From Paragorgia papillata (taxonomy: Eukaryota > Cnidaria > Anthozoa > Scleralcyonacea > Coralliidae), in assembly GCA_035771165.1 (NCBI GenBank), contig JAWNZC010000123.1, positions 372,001-436,000 on the forward strand: a stretch of DNA of 64,000 nt, given 5' to 3'. The position numbers and the translations under genes were made by a program. Below are positions 24,547-36,200 of this stretch, piece after piece. The notes beneath the pieces are model-generated. The model was not told the origin of the DNA, ran no database searches, and was given only the letters and a program-made list of their open reading frames with translations. Numbering within the stretch: the first letter of the stretch is position 1; the number at the start of each line of letters is the position of its first letter.

Positions 24547-26525
24547 ATAAGTGTCAAGTTCGAAATCATACAGACGATAGAGTGCTCAATACCGAGGCAG
24601 AGCGGAATAGTAAAACAAAAGACAAACTTGAGTTACTTCATTCAAACTTTAATTCACTACAAATCTGTTTCGTATGGTAAGCGGAGCCTACCACACTCTT
24701 CAGGTGACTATTGCAACTGATGTTAACGCTTAAGAAATTTGAAATTTGAATTATACTGGTCAAGGGATTAATCGATTATGTGGTTGACTCATATGACAAT
24801 GGTATGATAAATAGTCGGTAAATAGTGTGATAAATAGTCGGTTAATGATTACATAATAAGTGTTTCTTCCTATGTCTACAAGTGGATACGAGTTCGTTTC
24901 TACGGTTGAGTGAGCTTAGTTCTGGATAGCAGATAATGATAAACTTTTCATATAAGCATAGATTACATCGTTTAGTTTTATTAGAGTAGGGTTTACATTG
25001 TTTGATTATTCTCCATTTGATTGAGTATTTGACATCTGATTCTTTCAGTGACCAAATATATTTGCTGAGTTCGGTGGCAAATTTGTGTTTTGAATTTCTA
25101 AAAGAGCTGGTGTGGTTTAAATATCTAGTTTTAAAAGAGCTTTCAGTTAGTCCAACGTAAGTTTCCTGTATCATGTTATCCTCTCTGGTAACCGTAGCTT
25201 GATAAACTATCCCTTTAGTTTGGCATTTTCCGGCGAGTGGGCAAGTACTTTTCTGGCGACAATTGCATTTAGTTTTGGCTGGAATTGGGTTGGTTTGGAT
25301 TTCTTTGTTAAGAACAGATTTGTTATGCGATGAGATGATGTTTTGCATGTTGGGCATGCAGCTATAGCTCAACTTCAGAGTGTTCTTGTTAAATATTTTA
25401 TGTAGAGGGTGGCCCTTTGGGAAGCATTCATCAATCATTTGCAGGAATATGCGGCCGATGTTGGTGGCTACGTTGGCGCTGTAGGGCGGGTTAAACCATA
25501 TGATGTTTCTGCTTCGTGACCGCTTCGCTTTCGGTGGTTCTGGATTGAAATTCAGTTGATGGTCATAACCACTTTTTTTAAGGGCTTCCTGGTACGGAGG
25601 AATGGCCGAGTCAAACGCTTGTTTGTCGGATGAAATGTTGGATAGCCTTCTGTTGATCGCTTCTTCTCCGCACCATATTCCTGCACCATATTCCTGCAAA
25701 TGATTGATGAATGCTTCCCAAAGGGCCACCCTCTACATAAAATATTTAACAAGAACACTCTGAAGTTGAGTTATAGCTGCATGCCCAACATGCAAAACAT
25801 CATCTCATCGCATAACAAATCTGTTCTTAACAAAGAAATCCAAACCAACCCAATTCCAGCCAAAACTAAATGCAATTGTCGCCAGAAAAGTACTTGCCCA
25901 CTCGCCGGAAAATGCCAAACTAAAGGGATAGTTTATCAAGCTACGGTTACCAGAGAGGATAACATGATACAGGAAACTTACGTTGGACTAACTGAAAGCT
26001 CTTTTAAAACTAGATATTTAAACCACACCAGCTCTTTTAGAAATTCAAAACACAAATTTGCCACCGAACTCAGCAAATATATTTGGTCACTGAAAGAATC
26101 AGATGTCAAATACTCAATCAAATGGAGAATAATCAAACAATGTAAACCCTACTCTAATAAAACTAAACGATGTAATCTATGCTTATATGAAAAGTTTATC
26201 ATTATCTGCTATCCAGAACTAAGCTCACTCAACCGTAGAAACGAACTCGTATCCACTTGTAGACATAGGAAGAAACACTTATTATGTAATCATTAACCGA
26301 CTATTTATCACACTATTTACCGACTATTTATCATACCATTGTCATATGAGTCAACCACATAATCGATTAATCCCTTGACCAGTATAATTCAAATTTCAAA
26401 TTTCTTAAGCGTTAACATCAGTTGCAATAGTCACCTGAAGAGTGTGGTAGGCTCCGCTTACCATACGAAACAGATTTGTAGTGAATTAAAGTTTGAATGA
26501 AGTAACTCAAGTTTGTCTTTTGTTT

Positions 26526-26583
<58 letters not shown>

Positions 26584-29512
26584 CCCCTATGCTTGTGCTG
26601 TCTATATTCTTTCGTACATCACAAAAGGTCAACGAGGAATGAGCAAGTTACTGAGGAAAGCTTGTGATGAGACAAAAGAAGGCAATAAAAATATTGTGAA
26701 CACAGTCAGACATATTGGCAATAAATTTCTCAATGCTGTTGATATAAGTGCACAGGAAGCTGGATATTTAGTTTTGCAAATACCTTTAAGAAGATCATCT
26801 CGTGAATTTCTATTTATTAATACTTCTCACCCAGATGAAAGAACATTTTTACTGAAAGATATGGAAAAGATTAAACATCTCCCAGACAATTCTGCTTACA
26901 TAGAATCAGATAACCTGATTAAAAGGTATCAAAGAAGACCTAAACAGTTGGAAAATATGTGTTTGGCAGACTTTGCTGCATGGTATAATTGCAAGAGAGA
27001 AGATAATTCAAAGAAAACACAAAAAAGTAAGCCAAATTCATCATCTGATGACTATCTTTTGGAAAATGATTTTAATGAGAATGTTGATGATGATCTCTCT
27101 AACAATAATGAAACAATATGTGAAGATGATCAGTATGAAGTAAAAGGAGGAATGATACTTGTAAAGAGACGAAGACCAAAAATCATTCGATCAGTAAGAT
27201 GTAATAAGAACAAAGACCCTGAAAATCATTATAGGGAACAAATAATGCTTTATACTGCATGGAGAAATGAAAACAAAGATCTCTTGCAAAATGTAGAAAC
27301 ATACCAAGAAAGATTTGAACAACTTAAAGATCTTATAGAAAAAAACAGAAAACAATATGAGAATCACACTGAAGTTCTTGATCAGGCCATTGAGAATGTT
27401 GAAAATGAAGAGCTTGCTAATGTCGCTCCTAATGCGCAACACAGAGATGAACAAGATCAGCAAATAGGCTCAAAAGCTGGTGAATTATTTGGATGTTTTG
27501 ATCCTGGTAAAGATAAGCAACATATTGAATATGACTTGATGGATGATATTGGTATTTATCCTAGAACAAATGATAATGAAGAACTTCTTATGAAACGATT
27601 GAAGGATGAAGACTTTAGAAAACTTGTCCAATCACTAAATATTGAGCAAAAAGAGTTCATTTACCATGTACTCCATTCTATTAAGACTAGTCATCAACCA
27701 TTAAGACTCTTTTTAAGTGGTGGTGCTGGTGTTGGCAAAAGTGCAGTAACGAATGCTTGTATGAAGCTCTTATTAGATATTTAAACACTCAGCCTGGAAG
27801 CAATCCAGATGATATCAGTGTTATGAAAGTAGCACCTACAGGAAAAGCTGCATTTAATATAAGAGGAAACACACTTCATTCTGCTTTTAAAATTCCTGCT
27901 AACAGAGGATTTAATTACTGCACGCTTGATAGAGACAGATTAAATACTATAAGATCTCAACTAGGTAAACTTCAGGTCATATTCATTGATGAGGTTTCAA
28001 TGGTTGGTAGTGGAATGTTTAATTTTCTTAACTTGAGATTACAACAAATAATGGGTACAAAAGAACCATTTGGTGGACTTAGCATTATAACTGTTGGTGA
28101 CTTGTTTCAATTAAAACCCGTCTTTGATCACTGGATATTTGAGAACTCAAACGAATGATATAGTTAATTGGCAACAAACATTTGGCAGCAATATTTTGAG
28201 ATGTTTGAGTTATCACAGATTATGAGACAAAAAGATAAAGAATTTGCGGAAATTTTAAATCGCATTCGGGAAGGAAACCACACTCAATATGACATTGAAA
28301 TTATGAAAGAGAGAATTTTGAAATTAAGCCCTGCACATCCTGATTATCCTATGACTGCCACTCACTTGTTTAGTACTAACATGGCTGTAAACCAACATAA
28401 TCAAGAAATTATTAATAAATCTCTAAATAAAAAAGCTAAGGTAGGCTAAAAGCAATAGATATCATACTTGGAGACTTATCCGATGAATTAAAAGAAAGAA
28501 TGAAGAAACAAATTCCAAACGATCCCACAAAAACCATGGGTTTGTTTACAGTCTGTGCCATACTTCAAGCGGCAAAATATGATCTTACAACAAATGTATC
28601 TGTTGTTGATGGAATGACTAATGGAGCAGAGTGTATAATTAAAAAAATTGATTATAGAGTTCCAGGCTCATTAAGACCAAGTATTATTTGGGTTTCATTC
28701 CAAGAAAATAATATTGGAAACGAATATCGTAGACAATACTCCCACCTTTATAATAACACTGTTGAGAAAAATTGGGTTCCAATCTTGGAAATCACACGAC
28801 AGTTTAGAAAACATCAAATACAAGTTCTTCGTAGACAGTTTCCTTTAGACCAGCTGCAGCTAAAACTATTCATCGTTGTCAAGGTGATACTATCAATGAA
28901 GCAGTTGTTGATCTGCCATCTAGTAAACGAGAACACATGCATTATGTTGCTCTAAGTAGTTGGAGAAGCATATCTGGAATACATATCCTTAATTTGAATG
29001 AAAATAAAATAGCTGTTAGTAAGAAAGTACAAGAGGAAATGTTAAGATTAAGATTAAGAACAAGTGCATCACTAAATAGTCACATTCCTTTTCTCTACAA
29101 ATTAGATACCAATGAGATAAGCACTTTTAAAATATTATTCCACAATGTAAGATCCTTACACCTGCATATTGCTGATGTTGCAAGTGATTACAATGTACAA
29201 CCAGCTAGTGTAAATATTTTTGTAGAAACCGCTTTGTGCAGCAATGACAACAATGAATTATATAATCTTCCTGGTTCTCACCTTTTTAGAAATGATTTTC
29301 TGCCACAAAGTACTACAAGAACACCATATGGAACTGCTGTTTATTTAAAAAATAATCTACAATGTGTGTCTGAACCCTTGAGGTGTAACCATAATGATGT
29401 TGAAATAACAGTTATTAAAGTTGATCAGCCAGTTTACAATTTACACATTGTTGGAATTTATCGCTCAAAATCTAAAGTAAAGATTTCCAAATTAATTGAT
29501 GCATTAAAATTT

Positions 29513-29554
<42 letters not shown>

Positions 29555-30223
29555 TTATGTATTTCACCGATGCTGTCCCACATGCGGTTGTCACCGACGA
29601 TCGCATGTGTATAAGTAATTGATGAAATTCATTCAGATTGTTCCAAGCTACACTGATGAGCTGTTGTACAGCGAAACACCGTGTCTGTAGATTGAACTAT
29701 ATATATATATATATTTAATAATGATAAAAAACTAAAAACCTACTTCGGTAACTCGAGTTTCACGCCAATTGGCGATCATCAGACTAATTTGTTCTTCTAA
29801 AATGTTCATATTTAAACTCAGCCTACAAATAATTAGCATATTATACCTATTCATAAAAATACATAATTATAAAACATGCTAAAATCTAAGTAACATTTCT
29901 AGCGTAAAACTTGTTCTCATGGCGACATTTGGATATCAATTCAGACCGCTTGTTCAAGAGGAATTTCTTGTCTGCGTTCAATTATGTATTTTTATGAATA
30001 GGTAATTTTTTATGAATAGGTATAATATGCTAATTATTTGTAGGCTGAATTTAAATATGAACATTTTAGAAGAACAAATTAGTCTGATGATCGCCAATTG
30101 GCGTGAAACTCGAGTTACCGAAGTAGGTTTTTAGTTTTTTATCATTCTTATATATTAAATATTTTGCTCCACAATTCTTGTGTTGAGCACTCTTCTGGCC
30201 AAGCGAACAAGCACAGCCTGGAT

Positions 30224-30256
<33 letters not shown>

Positions 30257-33200
30257 TTCTAAAACTCATTAATAATTCATGAGGAAAACACAAAGAAAGT
30301 CCATGTTTAATGAGGGTATATATATATATATATATATATATGTGATATTGACTTCCTCTTGATTTACATAAATTTTAGCTTTGATTTTCTCGACTTAGAC
30401 AACGTTTTTTTTAGAAAAATTACTACGCCAATGAACTTAACAAATGGATAGTTTTAGAAGTAATTTGTATACCCCGATACAGAACGGCCACTCATTCTGT
30501 AAATCCGTAAATTTATGTGGTAAATCCTATATTAATTAAGCGATGTCTCTACTCAGCACCCCTCTCTAATAGTCGACCATCTTTCTAATAAACGCCTCAA
30601 TCTCTATCTCGAATAAGCGTGTCTGTCTCTAATAAGCGCCCTTCTCTCCAATAAACGCTTCTCTCTAATGAACATGCCTCTCTCTAATAATCGCCTTTCT
30701 CTAATATGCGCTTCTCTCTAATAAGCGCCCCTAATAAGTCCAATCAGGGCCCAAGTTGTGTCGGTCAAACGAGACCCAAGTTCAAACTTACTGTGACTTG
30801 CGTTCTTGTGTGACTTGATCTGAGCTTAATAAACGTCCTTCTCTCTAATAAGCGCCACACTCTCTAATAAGAGTGTCTCTTTTCAATATGCGACCTTCTC
30901 TCTAAAAACACCCCACTCTTTAAAAACATCCCACTCTTTAATAAGCGCCTCTTTCTAATAGCTCCCCTCTCTAATAAGCGCCCTTTCCTTTTTACGCCTT
31001 TCTATTTAATAAGCGCTTCTCCCTCTGATAAGGCGACTCTCTCTCTCTCTCTACAAAACACCCCTCTCTTTAATAAGCAACCCTCTCTAAGCATCCAGTC
31101 TCAAGCGCCCCTCCATTAAATTTGTCTCTAACGTGGAGCTTTCATACGGTTCCCTTATAACGCGATTTTTACAGCAGGTATTTTTTTCTCGCAATGATAT
31201 TTTCAACGACTTGGGTTTATTTTGTTTTACAGACATACGAAAGAGATGATTCAAAAACTTGAATCTGCTGGATTAGGCTATCACATGTCTGCAGAAGAAA
31301 CTGAAGATAAATTAGGTTTGTAATTCTAATAGTAAACAAATAGATCACGGGCGAGGCTTTTTACCTCCAGCAGGAGATTATGTTTTAACCCCCGTTTATC
31401 TGTCTATTTGTTTGTTTGTTTGTTTGTTTGTTTGTTTGTTTGTTTGTTTGTTTGTTTGTTTGTTTGTTTGTTTGTTTGTTTGTTTGTTTGTTTGTTTGTT
31501 TGTTTATATTATTATATTAAAAATAATTGACACATTGGATGGGGTATTAGATGGCGTATTGGATAGCATGAATATTTTTAAAATTTATAATATTCTTTTT
31601 TTAGGTTCGATTCCATTGCGCCAACTTGTCTATCGTGTTCATCCTCTTCCTGAGAGTATGAGACCGTTGGTCTGGGATTTTGGTCAACTGACTGATCACA
31701 CCGAGGAACTATACACAAGACAAATAGTTCGACGGTTTTTGCTAATGCCTACACCAAGGGTAAAATTTAACATTAATTTATTCTTGTTGCCCGAGAAAAA
31801 TTGAAAGAAACTGTAGAGAGAATTCAGACATATATTTTGAACTTAATTCTGAGGACAGAGTTATAACTTTACATTACATAGCATTGCATTGCACTGCACT
31901 GCACTGCACTGCACAGCACTGCCTTACGTTACATTACATTACATTACATTACATTACATTGCATTGCATTGCATTGCATTGCATTGCCTTACATTACATT
32001 ACATTTGTTTTATTTATAAGTGGTTATCTTTTAGGCTCACCCTGGTTTAACATTATCTACTCAAGCAGCTCAACCTACTCTGACTGTAGCTCAACCTGGT
32101 CCATCAACCTCTCGACAGGTACTGCGAGCTTGCCATACACGTGCTCTTTATAGTATTTGTTTGGTGCATGTTTTGTGAATGTTTTTTTTTAGTTCAACTG
32201 CTAATGTACCACGCCAGCTCTTGTATAAACATAGCGAGAACGTTGATAGCGTGCTCCGCTCCATCGACTGTTGATGTACTTGGAAAGTTCGGAGAGCACT
32301 GGGGTTATCGCCTCGAGAACCTCTTACGCTTTTTTTGTACTCAGACCACTGATCCCTATATAACTGGATTGCTCATCCGGCTCCAAAAATGAAGCCACCG
32401 GAGATGGCGAATTTGGAGTATCAAGGTGGCCGCTACGGAAACTTTTTATGTTTTCGTAGCACGAAAAAAGACAAAAAGAGCCACATTAAGATAATTTTGT
32501 CAATTGGTATCAAACAAAGAACACTGTACAATGTTCAGAAGCTTAGTTTTTGTATTTTTTGGTATTATTAAGCGGTAAAACGTGTTATTTCGTAGTTTTT
32601 TACTCTCCCTGGTAATCCCTGATAAACTTGCCTATATATCACAAAACTCGTAAAAAACCCCACAAAATCAGTCAATAACTTCGTTATAAAACTATTTATA
32701 TACCTTTGATATTAAAATATGTCTTTACAAAGCCTTGAAGTATGTAGTTGATAATTTCGGACTGTAATTGCTTGTATTTTCCTTCTGTTTTCCATTGGTA
32801 ACAGTAAATTGGCATCTGACAATTGCTTTACGGCGTTTCGACTCCCACGGTAAACCCTTACTACTCTCAAGCCCGCAAGCTACACTGGACATGGAGTACC
32901 AATACGGCCGCCAGTGGCTTCAAAATGTTTACTGCTGACCATAAAGGATGAGCAATCCAGTTATATAGAGATCAGTGACTCAGACTCCCAACTTCTCCCG
33001 TACATCCATAACTCGATGGAGCCGCCAAACCATGAACCATTCCTCAAATATTACTCTTTTGTTGCAGAGCACTGCCGTCGAGACAAAAGCCGAATTTATT
33101 CCTGGTAATGACTCACAAGCATCTTGCATTGCGAAGGTTTTGTCAGCATCCCAGAAGTACATGCGAAAACAGAAGGTTGGTATTATAATTTTGGGAAAGT

Positions 33201-36200
33201 TTCTTTGTCACTGCATGGCACGTTGTACTATGTATGCGCTCAATCACTATTAGTGTCCACCACGCGACTTTCGAAACAAAACAAAACGAAACAATTCGAA
33301 ACGAAATGAAACAATTCAAAACGAAATAATTCGAGAGGAAACGAACATTTCGAAACGAAACAATTCGAAACGAAACAATTTTAAACGAAACAACTCGAAA
33401 CGAAACAATTTCAAACGAAACAACTCGAAACGAAACGAAACAATTTCAAACGAAACGCAACAATTCGAGACGACACGAAACAATTCGAACAAAAAAACAA
33501 CTAAGCGAAACAAAACGAAATACATTAAAAACTATTATCTATTTATTTGTCTATATTTTCTCTAGGATGAATGTAGTTTTGTTAGTTTGCGTGACGTCGA
33601 AAGAGCAATGAAAGTGATGACGTGGTTTTACGTCAACTCAGACTTAATTTCCACAATTATCAAAGAGCTTGACACTAACAGTAGTGAGGAATCCAGTGAT
33701 GACGATAGCGAGGAGGACGACGAAGCCATATCTTTAGAAGCTAGAATGAATCAAGTAAAGTGATTTAACAATTTGTATCAAGCGCTTGATATTTTTGCTT
33801 TCAGTGATTCTTTTCGTAATGAAAATTTGCTTAACCTTTTCTATAGTTCTATATGTTTAAGTTCTATAGTTCTAAATTCTATATGTTTTACTTTGGCTAA
33901 CTCAGAAATGCAATTCTGTCTTTAAAACCAATCTATGATGTGCCTTGATTCTCTAGTTGGAATAAATTTATCTATTCCAGTCGTTTGTTTGTTTGTTTGT
34001 TTGTTTGTTTGTTCGTTCGTTCGTTCGTTCGTTCGTTCGTTCGTTTGTTTGTTTGTTTGTTTGTTTGTTTGTTTGTTTGTTTGTTTGTTTGTTTGTTTGT
34101 TTGTTTGTTTGTTTGTTTGTTTGTTTGTTTGTTTGTATATGTGTATAATAGTCAACTTTAATCGATAATGTAGTAGTGTCTTGTAGTATTATTTTATTAT
34201 TTAACCAGGACTCCATTGAAACTATACAATCGAAATATAGTAAGGCTTGATATACTGCCGAAACAGAGAACGTAGGAACGGTTCGAGCGAAGTCCCTTCG
34301 TCAGGGGTTAAGTTTAGAAATTAGAAGACTTTCTCTCAGTAAGAGTTCAAATTTAGAAGTGGAAGAAGCCGTAAGTATTTTAAAATCAGAGGGAGCAACA
34401 GGATGATCAGTTTTGAGCTTGTGAGAAAGAACACTTGGAAGTAGCTTAGTTGTACACAAAAATACAAACTGTCCTGTTTGTAGTTTACAAATATCATGAA
34501 ATTTCAATATATGAAGATCTCTGAATAATGGATCCGTGTGAGCATCAAATTTACTACTGCTTAGTATTCTGATTATGCCTTTCTGCAATAGAACAATACG
34601 ATTGAGATTTGTTGGGTAAGTATAGAAGCCCATACAATATTGCAATATTGCAGATAAGGGTAAACCATAGGAAAGTATAAGGTTCGTAAGGAGGACTTCA
34701 AGAGGTAAAAACTTGCTCTAAAGGTTATTCCAATAGATTTTGATATTTTTTTTTGATATATGAGATATATGTGAATTCCATGACATTTTCGTAAATTACT
34801 ACGCCAAGGAATAGAGTTTTCTTTAAACACATCAAAAGATAAAAAAGATGTATAATGGTATGAGTGCAATTAAGCATTTTATTCATACATGTGTAGGTCC
34901 AGTGAGCTAGCCTGTTTAGAGGGATATCTCATTTCCCTATAAACATCTCTAATAACTCACTGGCGGAGGTCTTCTAATGTTTTTCTTTCTTTTTACGCAG
35001 CCTCTGAACAAGCTGACGAAGGCCTTAGTCCTTGGTATTGGCGTGTGCTACCATGCACGACTGTTTGAAAGAGCTGCATATTGCCAATATATTGCGAAAT
35101 ATTTCACTGATCAATGCCCATTACCTGGGGGTGCTGACAGGATGGCGACAGAGATTATAAGGCTAGTTTTTGTGATGTTATAGATATATATTGTAATTTA
35201 TTCTATTCTATTATTTTCTTTTTCTATTCTGTTCTATTCTATTCTATTCTATTCTATTCTATTCTATTCTATTCTATTCTATTCTATTCTATTCTATTCT
35301 ATTCTATTCTATTCTATTCTATTCTATTCTATTCTATTCTATTCTATTCTATCCTATCCTATTCTTTTCTGTTCTATTCTATTTAATTCAACTCTACTCT
35401 ACTCTACTCTACTCTACTCTACTCTACTCTACTCTACTCTACTCTACTCTACTCTACTCCACTCCACTCCACTCCACTCCACTCCACTCCACTCCACTCC
35501 ACTCCACTCCACTCCACTCCACTCCACTCCACTCCACTCCACTCCACTCTATTCGACTCGACTCGACTGTTATCCTCATCTATATTAATGGCCTTCCTTG
35601 TTGCATAAAGAACTCGAAACCAAGGTTGTTTGCAGGCGATACCAATTTAAGTAAAGCAGCGGAATGTATAAGGACTATAGAGTTGTCTATAAATTCTGAC
35701 CTAGATAATGTCAGAAAATGGTTAATTGTCAATAGATTAAGCATTAATTTAAAAAAAACTGAATACATGTTAATGGGTTCTAAGTATAAATTAAATCAGT
35801 TGGTTAAAACACCAGAAATCAGATTGGGTGAGAACCTGATAAAAAGGGTGGTCAAGAGTAAATCTCTTGGCGTGACGTTTGATGATACCCTTTCTTGGTC
35901 AGCACAAATTGAAAATGTATTACGAAAAAGGTGAATTCCGCTATTAGTGGCATTAAACGAATACGTTCCTTTGTTCAACATTCAGTGCTACGCATAATTT
36001 ATAATTCACTAATTCAACCTCAATTTGATTACTGTGATGTTGTATGGGGCAATCTGTCTAAAGGTTTATCAACTAAACTCCAAAAACTTCAAAATCGTGC
36101 AGCCAGAGTTATCACGCAATCTGATTTCTCAATTCGTTCTCATGATATATTAAAGGACATTGGTTGGTTAGATCTTTCTACTAGACGTTCGATTAGTAAT

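Larger units (their letters stand above)
24542..26529. mobile_element. Head-to-head Penelope-like element dimer
   Basis: Arms 24,609-25,450 (- copy) and 25,689-26,528 (+ copy) are near-identical inverted copies; I noticed one difference near 25,370/25,770. The - copy extends about 240 bp further 5' in coding sequence and about 65 bp further 3'. The two 5' ends meet near 25,690 at a doubled CACCATATTCCTG. (AT)n bounds both outer ends. Both copies are 5'-truncated and lack the RT core. Each ends with a hammerhead ribozyme. Known: Penelope elements often form inverted or tandem partial copies. Confidence 0.88.
20600..29515 (+). mobile_element. Helentron (Helitron-like rolling-circle transposon), decayed
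   Basis: Order: basic leader with a 2A-like peptide, OTU domain, NPEKVKES repeats, zinc-type Cys motifs, Rep with HUH, tyrosine motif, PIF1-family helicase, and AP-like endonuclease. The endonuclease marks it as a Helentron rather than a canonical Helitron. Many single-base frame breaks. A 2.0-kb Penelope dimer with (TA)n interrupts Rep. The 3' end is cut at 29,515 by (TA)n and a hammerhead repeat. Termini not identified. Confidence 0.85.

Noticed and set aside
34275..34310. Hammerhead ribozyme at the 3' end of the - strand LINE fragment
   Set aside because: CTGACGA is present but the following part reads CGAACC rather than GAAA and no stem III/cleavage site is seen.
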